From: Hoeflea ulvae
GTDB taxonomy: Bacteria > Pseudomonadota > Alphaproteobacteria > Rhizobiales > Rhizobiaceae
Direction of reading: 5' to 3'
Assembly: GCF_026619435.1 (NCBI RefSeq)
Contig: NZ_JAOVZQ010000001.1
Coordinates: 1,433,501-1,497,500 of the forward strand
DNA: 64,000 nt
The notes under the pieces are model-generated. The model did no database searches and was not told where the DNA came from. It saw only the letters and a program-made list of their open reading frames with translations. The translations under genes and the position numbers were made by a program. Positions 44,901-54,389 of the stretch are shown here, in pieces (position 1 is the stretch's first letter; each line of letters begins with the position of its first letter).

Positions 44901-45959
44901 ATGATAAAAACCGCACTTCTTGGGGCAACCCTTGCACTTGTCCCGCTCACCGTCGCCGCACAGCAGGTGACGCTGACGGCCGAGACATCGAGCGTCGGCT
45001 CTTCGCCGCATTATGTCGACACCACACTTGCTGCCGTTCTTGAAAGCGCCGGCGTGGCGACGGTGCAGATCACCGAGGGCGCGACGCTGACCAATTCGGT
45101 CCAGGCTGTTGCCGAGGGGCGGCTGGACATGGCCGCTGCACCGATGATCCTGCCGTTTTTGCTATCCCGCGGAATTGGTCCGTTCAGCGGCGTCGGGCCT
45201 GAAAAGGGCGCCGAAATGGCCAGCAATATCCGGGTGATCTTCTTTCATGCCGGTTCGCATCAGATTTTCGGCCATTACAACTCTGCAAAGGTCGACGATA
45301 TCCGCAAGCTCGACGGCCTGCGCATCTGGAACGGCCCACCGCGCGGCGCGGCGCTCACCTCCGGGCGGGCGATGATCCAGCTCCTGGCCGGTCTCAAGGA
45401 CGGCGAGGGCTATGAGGGTGTCCAGACGGCATGGCCCGACGTGATTTCGTCCGTTACCAGCGGCGGTGTGGATGCCTGGACCTCGCCCGACGGACTTCCC
45501 TCCGGCCGGCAGATCCAGATCGCTGCGGCGGGCGGCATAACCCTTTATGACGTGCCGTCGGATCTTCTTGCCAGCGAGCTGGGACAGCAGATCGTCGCGG
45601 CTCCCGGGCATGCGCCGTTCTCGATGCCGGTTGAAAAATATCGGGCAGCCTATGCCGGCAACGACATCACAATTGTCACCGATGACGACACGTTCGACAG
45701 CTATGCCACCGCCTTTGCCGAAATCGTTCCGGCCGGCATGGATGAACAGCTGGCGTTTGACATCGTCACGGCCTTCCTTGCCGGACAGGAGCGTTTCGAG
45801 ACCAGTTCACCCATGGGGCCGAACCTGGCTTTGACCTTTGGTGATGTCGACGGTGTCAGCCAGGGGGCCTGTGGCGCCGTGAAGATCAAGATGCACCCCG
45901 GCGCCATCCGCGCCTATGAAGCAGCCGGCCACACGATCGCCGACTGCCTGCGTCCCTGA
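44901..45959 (+). CDS. TAXI-family TRAP transporter solute-binding protein
   Basis: A 352-residue TAXI-type binding protein with signal peptide MIKTALLGATLALVPLTVAAQ. Typical TAXI stretches include a signal followed by TLTAETSSVGSSPHYVD, GRLDMAAAPMILPFLLSRG and VDAWTSPDGLPSGRQIQ. It delivers a ligand, unknown for most TAXI systems, to the fused permease encoded next. The ATG at 44901 has GGGAGGAAC upstream. A hairpin separates it from the permease gene. Confidence 0.85.
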   Translation: MIKTALLGATLALVPLTVAAQQVTLTAETSSVGSSPHYVDTTLAAVLESAGVATVQITEGATLTNSVQAVAEGRLDMAAAPMILPFLLSRGIGPFSGVGPEKGAEMASNIRVIFFHAGSHQIFGHYNSAKVDDIRKLDGLRIWNGPPRGAALTSGRAMIQLLAGLKDGEGYEGVQTAWPDVISSVTSGGVDAWTSPDGLPSGRQIQIAAAGGITLYDVPSDLLASELGQQIVAAPGHAPFSMPVEKYRAAYAGNDITIVTDDDTFDSYATAFAEIVPAGMDEQLAFDIVTAFLAGQERFETSSPMGPNLALTFGDVDGVSQGACGAVKIKMHPGAIRAYEAAGHTIADCLRP

Positions 45960-45968
45960 TGCTGTGAT

Positions 45969-46012
45969 CCCGGCCTGAAGCATCCTGCTCATTGCATGCG
46001 TTTCAGGCCGGG
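45969..46012 (+). terminator. Intercistronic hairpin after the TAXI binding-protein gene
   Basis: An 11-bp perfect stem (CCCGGCCTGAA 45969-45979, TTCAGGCCGGG 46002-46012) with a 22-base loop is followed by TCCTTTTCTCC. It lies 9 bp after the binding-protein stop and 29 bp before the permease start. It probably works as a partial terminator or mRNA stabiliser giving excess binding protein. Confidence 0.6.
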
Positions 46013-46041
46013 TCCTTTTCTCCATTGACTGGATCCATGCC

Positions 46042-48408
46042 GTGACAGACGCAAGCTTGCCGCGCCGTTCCGCAGGACAATTGATCGCCATGGCGCTGGC
46101 GCTGATCCTTGTGCTGGTCGGCATGGTCAACACCATGCCCGAAATTGCCGGTCTGCAGGACTGGGCGCGCGATGTCACCGGGCAGCCCTATTTCCGCATC
46201 TCGGGCTTTCCGACCGAGTATTTCTTCCCGCCTGTTTTTCTGCTGATGATGACCATCGTGGTCCTCGATGCCAGTTTTTACCGGGCCTGGAAAGTGGAAA
46301 ACCCGCGTCGGGCCTGGCTCGGACTGGCATTGGATCTGGGCTTGTTGCTGGCCGCCTGTCTGGCCGCCTTCGGCTATCTCGTCGAGATCGACAGTGTCTG
46401 CCTGATCGACCAGATTACCGGCGAGCGTGCCCGGCTGATTGAAGAGGCGGCATCCCGCTCCGACGTCATTCCCGGCATATCATTCGACGCAGAAGTGCCT
46501 GCCTGCCAGACGCGCTTCGGCCTGTGGACTCTGCCGCTGCTGTTTACCATCATCACGCTGTTCTTTCTCTACAATGTCCGGGTCTGGGGCCTGCCGCTCG
46601 TCATCGTCGCCAGCACCGTGGTGATTTACACCGTCGGCACGGCCTTGATCTGGATGTTCGACCTCTCCGACAACAATTTCCTGCTGACCAAGCTTGGTGC
46701 CGATGGTGGCGATGTCATGGCGGCCGCGACCCAGAAGGCCACCAATGTCTTCATTTCGCCTGACGGGTTCATGGGCCGGTTCATGGACATCGTCGTCAAC
46801 GAGGTCTTCCCCTATGTGATCCTCGGGGCGCTGTTCGGATCCTCGGCCGGCGGCACATCGCTGATCAAGCTCGCCGTGCGCCTGACCCGCCGCCTGCGCG
46901 GCGGCCCGGCCCATGCGGCGATCATTTCCTCGGCGCTTTTCGGCACCATCACCGGTGGTCCCGTGACCAATGTGCTCTCCACCGGGCGGCTGACCATCCC
47001 TATGATGCTGCGCAACGGCTTCAGCAAATATTTTGCGGGCGGTGTCGAGGCGGCGGCATCCTCGGGCGGACAGATCATGCCGCCGGTGATGGGGGTGGCC
47101 GCCTTTGTGCTGGTGGCGCTGACTTCGGTGCCCTACACCAAGGTGATCACCGCGGCATTTCTGCCTGCGATGGCGTTCTTCTTTTCGATTTTCCTGGCGG
47201 TGATGTTCCAGGCCCGGCGCGACAAGGTCGAGGCGATGAATGAGATCCCCGAGGATCTCGTCATGCACCGCCAGGACTGGATCAACCTGATCATCATCTT
47301 CGTCCCGATCCTGACCATCCTGTTCCTGCTTCTGGGCAACAAGGACACTGTCGGGCTTGGTCCCCTGGGCTGGATTCTGGGCGCTGAGACCGTGCTGCGG
47401 GACGGCGTCCGAGTGGTGACCGAACGCGGCGCAATTTTGCAGACCATCGTCAATGCCACCGGCGATGCGATTTCCGCCGGTTGGTGGGCTGTGGCGGTGC
47501 TGGTGCCGCTGCTGTTTCTCGATCCAGCAACACGGGCCAGGCCGTCCAAGGTGCTGGTCTCCCTTGCCGAGGGCGGAATCCTGATCTCTCGGCTGTTTTT
47601 GCTGTTGTTTGCGGTGTCGATCATCGCCGCGTTTCTCAATGAGAGCGGCCTGACGGGAGAATTGACCCGGGCAGTCACGACCTGGCTCGAAAACGCCAAT
47701 ATGCTGTACCTGTTCGGCATGCAGATCCCGATTGTCGGCGGGGTTTACCTGATGCTGGCGCTGACCTGCGCCATGCTCTGCGCAATCCTGTTGGGCATGG
47801 GCATGCCCACGGTGCCGGCCTATGTCAATGTGGCCCTTCTGCTCGGCCCGTTGCTTGCCAATCTCGGCGTCAGCTTTTTCACCGCGCATATGTTCGTGTT
47901 CTATTTTGCCGTGGCCTCGGCCATCACGCCGCCGGTGGCGGTGGCGGCCTTTGCGGCGGCAACGATCACCGGCGGAGAGCCGATGCGCACCGGGCTGGCC
48001 GCAGTGCGGGTCGGTATCGTGATGTTCACCATCCCCTTCATCTTTGCCTGGTATCCGGAGATCCTGCTGATCGAAGAGGCGGTGACCATCACCAATGATC
48101 AAGGCCAGAAGGTGCTGATTGCCGGATACACCGGCCAGACCGACTGGGTCCAGCTCGGCCTGCTGCTGGGCCGTCTTGTGCTGTCGCTCTATCTGGTCGC
48201 CTCGGCCCTGGCGCGCTTCGACAAGAGCAGGATGTCGGCAGCGGAAATGTGGCTCAGGCTGCTGGTCGCCGTGCTGGTGCTGTGGAAAACGCCGCTGATC
48301 ATGTCGATCGGGCTTGGCGCAGCCGCTGCCCTGCTTGTCTGGCACCATGTCTTGAAACGACCGGTCAGTCAGCCGGTAGACGGGGAGTCCGAACCGCACC
48401 GGGTTTGA
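46042..48408 (+). CDS. TRAP transporter fused permease (4TM-12TM, TAXI type)
   Basis: A 788-residue membrane protein with about sixteen or more hydrophobic segments, merging the DctQ- and DctM-like parts. DctM-like motifs are SSALFGTITGGPVTNVLSTG, AAASSGGQIMPPVMGVAAF and VASAITPPVAVAAFAAATITGG. The GTG start at 46042 gives MTDASLPRRSAG; the ATG at 46037 is out of frame. Fused permeases are the normal partner of TAXI binding proteins. Confidence 0.9.
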   Translation: MTDASLPRRSAGQLIAMALALILVLVGMVNTMPEIAGLQDWARDVTGQPYFRISGFPTEYFFPPVFLLMMTIVVLDASFYRAWKVENPRRAWLGLALDLGLLLAACLAAFGYLVEIDSVCLIDQITGERARLIEEAASRSDVIPGISFDAEVPACQTRFGLWTLPLLFTIITLFFLYNVRVWGLPLVIVASTVVIYTVGTALIWMFDLSDNNFLLTKLGADGGDVMAAATQKATNVFISPDGFMGRFMDIVVNEVFPYVILGALFGSSAGGTSLIKLAVRLTRRLRGGPAHAAIISSALFGTITGGPVTNVLSTGRLTIPMMLRNGFSKYFAGGVEAAASSGGQIMPPVMGVAAFVLVALTSVPYTKVITAAFLPAMAFFFSIFLAVMFQARRDKVEAMNEIPEDLVMHRQDWINLIIIFVPILTILFLLLGNKDTVGLGPLGWILGAETVLRDGVRVVTERGAILQTIVNATGDAISAGWWAVAVLVPLLFLDPATRARPSKVLVSLAEGGILISRLFLLLFAVSIIAAFLNESGLTGELTRAVTTWLENANMLYLFGMQIPIVGGVYLMLALTCAMLCAILLGMGMPTVPAYVNVALLLGPLLANLGVSFFTAHMFVFYFAVASAITPPVAVAAFAAATITGGEPMRTGLAAVRVGIVMFTIPFIFAWYPEILLIEEAVTITNDQGQKVLIAGYTGQTDWVQLGLLLGRLVLSLYLVASALARFDKSRMSAAEMWLRLLVAVLVLWKTPLIMSIGLGAAAALLVWHHVLKRPVSQPVDGESEPHRV

Positions 48409-48492
48409 CGATCAGCAGGCGGCCAGAACCGGGCTCGCCTATCCGGCAATCGCCACCTTTCTTCCGGCCCGTCGGCTGATAGCGTCGCCGCG

Positions 48493-50040
48493 TCAGCTTT
48501 CAAGCAGTCCCTTGTAGGCGTCGCGCAGCACGTTTTTCTGCACCTTGCCCATGGTGTTGCGCGGCAATTCGTCGAGCACGACGACCCGCTTCGGCTGCTT
48601 GAAGCGCGCGATCTTCGGCTTGATCGAGTCGAGGATCACCGCTTCATCAAGCTCTGCGCCGGGTTTTGGCACCAGCACGGCGACGACGCCTTCGCCGAAA
48701 TCGGCATGCGGCACGCCGATGACGGCGGATTCCAGCACGCCGTCTTCCTCGTCGAGCAGCAATTCGAGTTCCTTGGGATAGATATTGTAGCCTCCGGAGA
48801 TGATCAGGTCCTTGGAGCGGCCGACGATCTGCACATAGCCGTCCGCGTCGATAACGCCGACATCGCCGGTGATGAAGAAGCCGTCATCGCGGAATTCTTC
48901 CTTGGTCTTCTCCGGCATCTGCCAGTAGCCGGCAAACACGTTGGGGCCCTTGACCTCGATAATGCCGATTTCGCCCTGCGGCAGGGTCTTGCCGCTTTCG
49001 GCATCGACAATGCGCAAGTTCACGCCGGGCAGCGGAAAGCCGACTGTGCCGGCGCGGCGCTCGCCGTCATAGGGGTTGGAGGTGTTCATGTTGGTTTCGG
49101 TCATGCCGTAGCGCTCGAGGATGCGGTGACCGGTGCGCTCCTCAAACTGCACATGGGTTTCCGCCAAGAGCGGCGCGCTGCCGGAGACGAACAGCCGCAT
49201 GTGCTTGACCAGGTCACCGGTGAAGGCCGGATCATCCAGCAATCGCGTGTAGAAAGTCGGCACACCCATCAAGGCGGTGGCGCCGGGAATATTGGCAATG
49301 ATCGCCTCGGCGCTGAAACCGGGCAGGAAGATCAGCGATGCGCCGGCGCTCAGCGCCACATTGGTGGCGACGAACAACCCGTGGGTGTGAAAGATCGGCA
49401 GCGCATGCAGCAGCACATCATCGGATGTGAACCGCCAGACCTTCACCAGCGTTTCGGCATTGGACAGCAGATTGGCATGGGTCAGCATGGCGCCCTTGGA
49501 GCGCCCGGTGGTGCCGGAGGTATAGAGGATCGCGGCCAGATCATCGGCTGCTCGGTCGACGCTGTCGAAGGCGGTGGGGGCCTTGAGCCCGGCATCGTTG
49601 AGCGATCCGGCGCTGGTCTCGTGGTTCTGCCAGACACCCATGGTCTCGAGCCCGATGCCGAGACCGGTTGTCAGCCCCTCATACTCGGTGCGTTTCTTCG
49701 GATCGCAGACAAAGATGCGCGGCGTGGCGTTGGAAAGGAAATACTCGATTTCCGCCGGTGTATAGCCGGTGTTGAGCGGCAGGAACACGGCGCCGGCCCG
49801 GACCACGGCGAGATAGAGCATGATCGCTTCGATGGATTTCGGCACCTGCACCGCCACCCGGTCGCCGGGCTGGACGCCCAAGTCCACGAGCACATTGGCA
49901 AAGCGGCCCGAGACGTCCTCGACATCGCCATAGCTGAACTGGCGGCCATCATCGGGCAAAGTCGCGAAAATGGCATTGCGGGTGTCGTCCGTGGCCAGCT
50001 TGTCAGCGAGCAATCCATCAAAGAGAAAATTACGAGCCAT
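48493..50040 (-). CDS. matB: Malonyl-CoA synthetase (malonate-CoA ligase)
   Basis: A 515-residue ANL ligase. The phosphate loop is AILYTSGTTGRSKGAML, then LPIFHTHGLFVATNVALSAG, LERYGMTETNMNTSNPYDGERRAGTVGFPLPG in parts, ITGDVGVIDADGYVQIVGRSKDLIISGGYNIYPKE and the C-terminal lysine in RNTMGKVQK. MatB makes malonyl-CoA from malonate, ATP and CoA. ATG 50040 (MARNFLFDG) overlaps matA by 11 bases and has AGGAAA upstream. It is the last gene of matP-Q-M-A-B and converges on the TAXI permease gene. Confidence 0.9.
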   Translation of the reverse strand: MARNFLFDGLLADKLATDDTRNAIFATLPDDGRQFSYGDVEDVSGRFANVLVDLGVQPGDRVAVQVPKSIEAIMLYLAVVRAGAVFLPLNTGYTPAEIEYFLSNATPRIFVCDPKKRTEYEGLTTGLGIGLETMGVWQNHETSAGSLNDAGLKAPTAFDSVDRAADDLAAILYTSGTTGRSKGAMLTHANLLSNAETLVKVWRFTSDDVLLHALPIFHTHGLFVATNVALSAGASLIFLPGFSAEAIIANIPGATALMGVPTFYTRLLDDPAFTGDLVKHMRLFVSGSAPLLAETHVQFEERTGHRILERYGMTETNMNTSNPYDGERRAGTVGFPLPGVNLRIVDAESGKTLPQGEIGIIEVKGPNVFAGYWQMPEKTKEEFRDDGFFITGDVGVIDADGYVQIVGRSKDLIISGGYNIYPKELELLLDEEDGVLESAVIGVPHADFGEGVVAVLVPKPGAELDEAVILDSIKPKIARFKQPKRVVVLDELPRNTMGKVQKNVLRDAYKGLLES

Positions 50041-51367
50041 TTTTCGGTTTCCTGCCATTGCTGTTTGCGGCCGCTGCATCGGCCAAGGTCCTGACGTCCC
50101 TGGAGGTGAACACCGTATGGGACTCGGCGAAGCCCTCGTGGAACTGGCTGATCTTTTTCAGATCATAGAGATAATTGACCATCAGCCCACAGGACTGGCG
50201 CACCCCGTTGGCCGACAGGTCGGCGCCGGCGTGAATGTCATGGATCATCGCGCCATTGTTGAGATGGAACCGCGCCACCGGATCGCGCGGGGCGCCGTTG
50301 CGGTGCTTCTCGTGAACCAGATAATCGGCCGCTTGCCGGCGCAACCATTGCGACTGTTCGGCAAGCGGGCCCAATTCCCCTGTCTCCATGGCTCGCTCGA
50401 TGTTCCCGGCAGTGACACTGCCCCCCGGCTGCTCGCTGACGGACTGATGAAGCCAGCGGTTGAAGCCCGGGATCGGCGATAGGGTGACAAAGGTGCTGAT
50501 GGACTTCACCTCGGTCTGCAGATCCTCGACCACCTGCTTGATCAGCGAATTGCCGAATGACACGCCGCGCAGACCTGCCTGACAGTTGGAGATCGAATAG
50601 AACACCGCCGTGTCGGCGTTTTCAGGACTGAGGATCTTGCGGTTTTCCGCCAGAATGGCCTGCACCGAACCGGGAACGCCCTTGACCAGCGCCACTTCGA
50701 CGAAAATCAGCGGGTCATCGGGCATGGCGTGATGGAAAAAGGCGTAGCAACGCCGGTCGGACGGCTCCACCCGGCGGCGCAGATCATCCCAGTCGTCGAT
50801 GGCGTGCACGGCCTCGTACTTGATGATCTTTTCCAGGATGTTGGCCGGGCTCTGCCAGTGGATCCGCCGCGGCACCAGGAAACCGCGGTTGAACCAGGAG
50901 CTGAACAGATGCTGAAAGTCCAGATCGGTGCGCTCGAAGCTGGGGTGATCCTTGAGCAGCGTGAGCAGGCGGGCCCGCATCTTGACCAGCTCGCCGGTGG
51001 CGCCGGGAACCCGGTTGATGCGGCGCAGGAGCTCCTGCCGCTTGGGCTCGGCTGCATCCAGCAGCCCGGCGAAATTCTCGGGCGAGCGGTCGTTCTGGTA
51101 CGCCGTGGTCAGCGCCTGCAGCCGCTCGGTGTCGATGTCCATCTCTTCGGTGAGATAATCGAAGAAGGCGATTTCCGCTTCCGGTGTGAGCTCGCTGAAA
51201 CCCGACAGGATCTGCTGGCCCATATTGTGGCCGGAGACCTCGCCCTCGCTGGCAATAAGATCCTTGCACAGCGCGGTGATCGAGCGTCCGTCGCCCTTGA
51301 TGCGGGCGATGCCCGGCCGCTCGAACAGGGTCGACAGCAGGTCGTAGAAGAAGCCGGACCGGTTCAA
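50030..51367 (-). CDS. matA: Malonyl-CoA decarboxylase
   Basis: A 445-residue malonyl-CoA decarboxylase. FDYLTEEMDIDTERL in the helical N-terminal domain and the acetyltransferase-like C-terminal domain (LIFVEVALVKGVPGSVQAIL, VFYSISNCQAGLRGVSFGNSLIKQVVEDL, with TLSPIPGFNRWL) are recognisable. It turns malonyl-CoA into acetyl-CoA. The best start is TTG at 51367, whose bases overlap the stop of matM (TTGA) and which has GGGGG upstream. A longer in-frame start inside matM would add 28 His/Pro-rich residues. Confidence 0.88.
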   Translation of the reverse strand: MNRSGFFYDLLSTLFERPGIARIKGDGRSITALCKDLIASEGEVSGHNMGQQILSGFSELTPEAEIAFFDYLTEEMDIDTERLQALTTAYQNDRSPENFAGLLDAAEPKRQELLRRINRVPGATGELVKMRARLLTLLKDHPSFERTDLDFQHLFSSWFNRGFLVPRRIHWQSPANILEKIIKYEAVHAIDDWDDLRRRVEPSDRRCYAFFHHAMPDDPLIFVEVALVKGVPGSVQAILAENRKILSPENADTAVFYSISNCQAGLRGVSFGNSLIKQVVEDLQTEVKSISTFVTLSPIPGFNRWLHQSVSEQPGGSVTAGNIERAMETGELGPLAEQSQWLRRQAADYLVHEKHRNGAPRDPVARFHLNNGAMIHDIHAGADLSANGVRQSCGLMVNYLYDLKKISQFHEGFAESHTVFTSRDVRTLADAAAANSNGRKPKNGS

Positions 51368-52679
51368 AGCGCGACCCCCATGATCAGTTCCGGCAGGAAG
51401 GTGACGATCTGCGGGAAGATGCACAGGATGATGATGGCGAGGATCATGCACATCACATAGGGCAGCGAGCCGCGCAGGATGGTGCCGAGCGAAATGTCCG
51501 GCGCGATCGAGTTGATCACGTAGAGATTGAGCCCGACCGGCGGGGTGATCAGACCGATCTCCATGTTGATGGTCAGGATCACGGCGAACCAGTAGGGATC
51601 AAAGCCCGCGCTGGTGATGATCGGCAGCAGGATCGGCGCGGTCATCAGGATCACCGCGACCGGCGGCAGGAAGAAGCCGGCGATCAGCAGGAAGACATTG
51701 ATGATCCCCATGAGCACCCAGCGGTTGACCTCAAGATCGGAAATCCAGTTGGCGATGCTCTGGGTGACGAAGGTCGAGGACAGGGTGAAGGCGAACAGTT
51801 CGGACGCAGCGATGATCATCATGATCATCACCGATTCCTTGGTCGAATCGCGGAACATCGAGATGAACGGCTTGGCCGAGAACATCTTGTAGACCACGAC
51901 CACCAGCACCAGGCAGAACAGGGCGCCGACGCCGGCGGCTTCCGATGGCGTGGCAACGCCGCCGTAAAGCACGAACAGGATGCCGGCGACGATGGCCAGG
52001 AACGGCAGCACCCGCGGCAGAATCTCGAGCTTCTGTCTGAGCGAATAGTGCCGTGTGACGTCCGAAAGCGTCAGCCCGCTGCGCCAGCAGGAAAACAGCG
52101 TCCAGGCCATGAAGATGGCCGTCAGCATCATGCCGGGAAGCACGCCGGCGAGAAACAGCCGGCCAATCGAGGTCTCGGTGGCGATGCCATAGACGATCAT
52201 GGTGATCGAGGGCGGAATGAGAATGCCGAGCGTGCCGCCCGCGGCGATCGAACCGGCGGAGATCTCATCGGGATAGCCGCGCTTGCGCATTTCCGGAATG
52301 CCCATCTTGCCGATGGCAGCACAGGTGGCGGGCGAGGAACCTGACAGCGCCGAAAACAGCGAGCAAGCGCCGAGGTTGGACAGCACCAGCCCGCCCGGCA
52401 CCCGGTTGAGCCAGCGGTCGAGCGCCTCGTAGAGGTCCTTGCCGGCAGGGGAGTTGGAGACCGCGGCCCCCATCAGGATGAACATCGGGATCGACACCAG
52501 CGTGAAGGAATTGAGCCCGGAAAAAAGGTCTCGCCGAGAATGTCGAGCGAACGAAAGCCGTCGATGATGAGCAGGGTGCCGATGGAGACGGCGCCCAGAG
52601 CAAAGGCGATGGGCATGCCGATGGCAAACAGCGCAATCAGCACGACGAGAATGAGAAGGCCGATTTCCAGCGGGCTCAT
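51364..52679 (-). pseudogene. matM: Frameshifted TRAP large permease for malonate (DctM family)
   Basis: A normal DctM start (MSPLEIGLLILVVLIALFAIG) begins at 52679, overlapping matQ by ATGA. The frame runs 51-53 codons to a six-base T-run (plus-strand A-run 52521-52526). The rest of the protein (SGLNSFTLVSIPMFILMG...LIPPSITMIV...ITPPVGLNLY) continues in another frame to the stop at 51364. Adding one base to the run restores a 438-residue protein of family length. This is a one-base deletion, either real or a base-calling error. If real, malonate uptake by this system is lost unless slippage restores it. No other damage is seen. Confidence 0.85.
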
Positions 52680-53173
52680 GCGGGACGCTCCTCGGTGGCG
52701 GTCCAGTTCTTGTAGATCTCGGCGATGTATTGCATGCACAGAATGCCGACGCCCAGGGGCAACGGCAGCAGCGGGATCCACAGCGGCAGAGCCCAGACCG
52801 TGTCGGTGGTCCAGCCCTTCGACAGCGCCTCGTAGAAAAAGTGCCAGCCGGACCAGCCGAGCAGCGCGCAAAACGCCAGGCTCAGGATGGCGGCAAGCAC
52901 ATCAAGCAGGCGCTTGCCATTGCCGCCGAGCAGCGTGGGCAAGAGGTCGACCGACACATGGCCCTTGAGCATGAGCACATAGGGTGCGCCGATGAAGGTG
53001 GAGGCGATCATGGCGTAGACGACGAACTCGGTCTGCCAGACGGTGGAGGCGCCCAGAAAATAGCGGATGAACACCATCTGCGAGACCACAAGCGTGGACG
53101 CGGCAATCAGCAGCATGGACGACAGTCCGCACAGCCGCGACAACGTCTCGACGATCGAAACAAAGCGTTTCAT
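52676..53173 (-). CDS. matQ: TRAP transporter small permease for malonate (DctQ family)
   Basis: A 165-residue protein with four hydrophobic segments (GLSSMLLIAASTLVVSQMVF; FVVYAMIASTFIGAPYVL; LLDVLAAILSLAFCALLGW; LPLWIPLLPLPLGVGILC) and the motif MLKGHVSVDLLP. The ATG at 53173 has GAGGA nine bases upstream; a TTG three codons before is possible. It overlaps matM by ATGA and follows matP across a gap with a hairpin. The gene order matches the Sinorhizobium malonate TRAP system. Confidence 0.85.
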   Translation of the reverse strand: MKRFVSIVETLSRLCGLSSMLLIAASTLVVSQMVFIRYFLGASTVWQTEFVVYAMIASTFIGAPYVLMLKGHVSVDLLPTLLGGNGKRLLDVLAAILSLAFCALLGWSGWHFFYEALSKGWTTDTVWALPLWIPLLPLPLGVGILCMQYIAEIYKNWTATEERPA

Positions 53174-53215
53174 GTCAGGCAATCCTCGGATCGATAAAGG
53201 GGCAGGCCGGGCGGG

Positions 53216-53237
53216 AAAAGGGGAGGCGAACCTCCCC
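53216..53237 (-). terminator. TTCG-loop hairpin with T-run between matP and matQ
   Basis: Read on the minus strand, GGGGAGG, loop TTCG, CCTCCCC (53237-53220) is followed directly by TTTT. This is a compact intrinsic-terminator-like structure 11 bp after the matP stop. Partial readthrough would lower permease relative to binding protein. Confidence 0.65.
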
Positions 53238-53248
53238 CGATCCGGTGC

Positions 53249-54244
53249 TTATTCGACGGCGAGCGCGTCGTCGATCAGCTTCTGGCCACCAGGAACCTTC
53301 TCGGCAAATTCCTTGTAGGCCGTCTCCTTGGCGATCGCCAGCCAGGCGTCATAATCGTCCTTCGACATCGACACGACTTCGACGCCGGCCTTCTTGAAGG
53401 TGTCGACCATCTTGTCGTCGAGGCCGGCTGCTTCCTTGTCGAAATATTCCTCGGCCTTCTTGCCGGCAGCCATCACGGCTTCCTGCTGTTCCGGCGTCAG
53501 GCGGTCATAGGTTTCCTTCGAGATCAGCATCGGCTCATACATGAACCACAGCGAGTTTTCGCCCGGTTCTGTCAGGCAGGTGACCTGCTCATAGATGCGG
53601 TAGGAAACGAACGATCCCGACGAGGTGTTGGTGGCATCGAGCACGCCGGTCTGCATGCCGGTGTAGATTTCCGAGGACGCCATCGAGGAGATCGAGGCGC
53701 CGGCGCCAACCAGCATCTGCTCGAATGCCGGACCCGCAGCGCGGGTGACCTGGCCCTTGATCGACTCGGGCGAAGTGATGCAGTTCTTTTTCGAGGCGAA
53801 GGCGCCGCCGAGCCATGCGTCGGCGATGACGATGGCGCCATTGTCTTCGATCAGCTTCTTGATCTCGGTCATGAATGGCGACGAATTGAGCCGCTTGGCG
53901 CGGTCATGGTTGCGCACCAGGCCCGGCATCAGGGTGGCCGAGAACTGCGGCACGCGACCGGATGCATAGTCGAGCGGGAACGAGGTGATGTCGAGCTGGC
54001 CCTTGGTCAGCGCGCCCCACTGTTCCTTGGCCTTGTAGAGCGACTGGCCCGGATAGACCTGAACATCAAGCCCGACATCGGCAGCCGCCAGTTCCTTGGC
54101 GAAAAGCTGAACCATTTCGTCGCGCGCGTCGCCCTTGCCACCGGGAAACTGGTGCGATGCTTTCAGGGTTTCGGCCTGCGCAAGGCCCGTCAAAGCGATG
54201 GATGCGGCGAGTACGCCTGCAAACGCAGATAATCCTAGTTTCAT
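53249..54244 (-). CDS. matP: TRAP transporter solute-binding protein for malonate (DctP family)
   Basis: A 331-residue DctP protein with signal peptide MKLGLSAFAGVLAASIALTG...AQA. The mature start is ETLKASHQFPGGKGDARDEM; the central region includes CITSPESIKGQVTRAAGPAFEQML (ligand-binding Arg) and MASSEIYTGMQTGVLDATN. Location upstream of matQ-matM-matA-matB defines malonate as the likely ligand. ATG 54244 has GGGAGG upstream. The gene is divergent from matR. Confidence 0.87.
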   Translation of the reverse strand: MKLGLSAFAGVLAASIALTGLAQAETLKASHQFPGGKGDARDEMVQLFAKELAAADVGLDVQVYPGQSLYKAKEQWGALTKGQLDITSFPLDYASGRVPQFSATLMPGLVRNHDRAKRLNSSPFMTEIKKLIEDNGAIVIADAWLGGAFASKKNCITSPESIKGQVTRAAGPAFEQMLVGAGASISSMASSEIYTGMQTGVLDATNTSSGSFVSYRIYEQVTCLTEPGENSLWFMYEPMLISKETYDRLTPEQQEAVMAAGKKAEEYFDKEAAGLDDKMVDTFKKAGVEVVSMSKDDYDAWLAIAKETAYKEFAEKVPGGQKLIDDALAVE

Positions 54245-54333
54245 GTCTACCTCCCAGAAGAATGTGCTCGAAGAACCTCCTCCGGTTCCGGCAACAATCA
54301 AGGGGACCATTTTTGGGATGCAATGTCAAACCG

Positions 54334-54345
54334 CTTGTATACAAG
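54334..54345. promoter_or_regulatory. Palindromic GntR operator between matP and matR
   Basis: CTTGTATACAAG is a perfect 12-bp palindrome in the 145-bp divergent gap. TTGTATACAA is a form often used by FCD-type GntR regulators, which is the type encoded by the adjacent gene. TTGACA on the minus strand (54329-54324) lies five bases away and may be the matP -35, so bound protein would block transcription. Confidence 0.65.
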
Positions 54346-54389
54346 AATAATGAATTTGCATTTCGGCGCAGATTGGCGATGATATATCC

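Noticed and set aside
52265..52871. Two additional small genes at the 5' end of matM
   Set aside because: One is the true N-terminus of the permease before the frameshift, the other an off-frame translation; together with 51364-52497 they make one broken gene.
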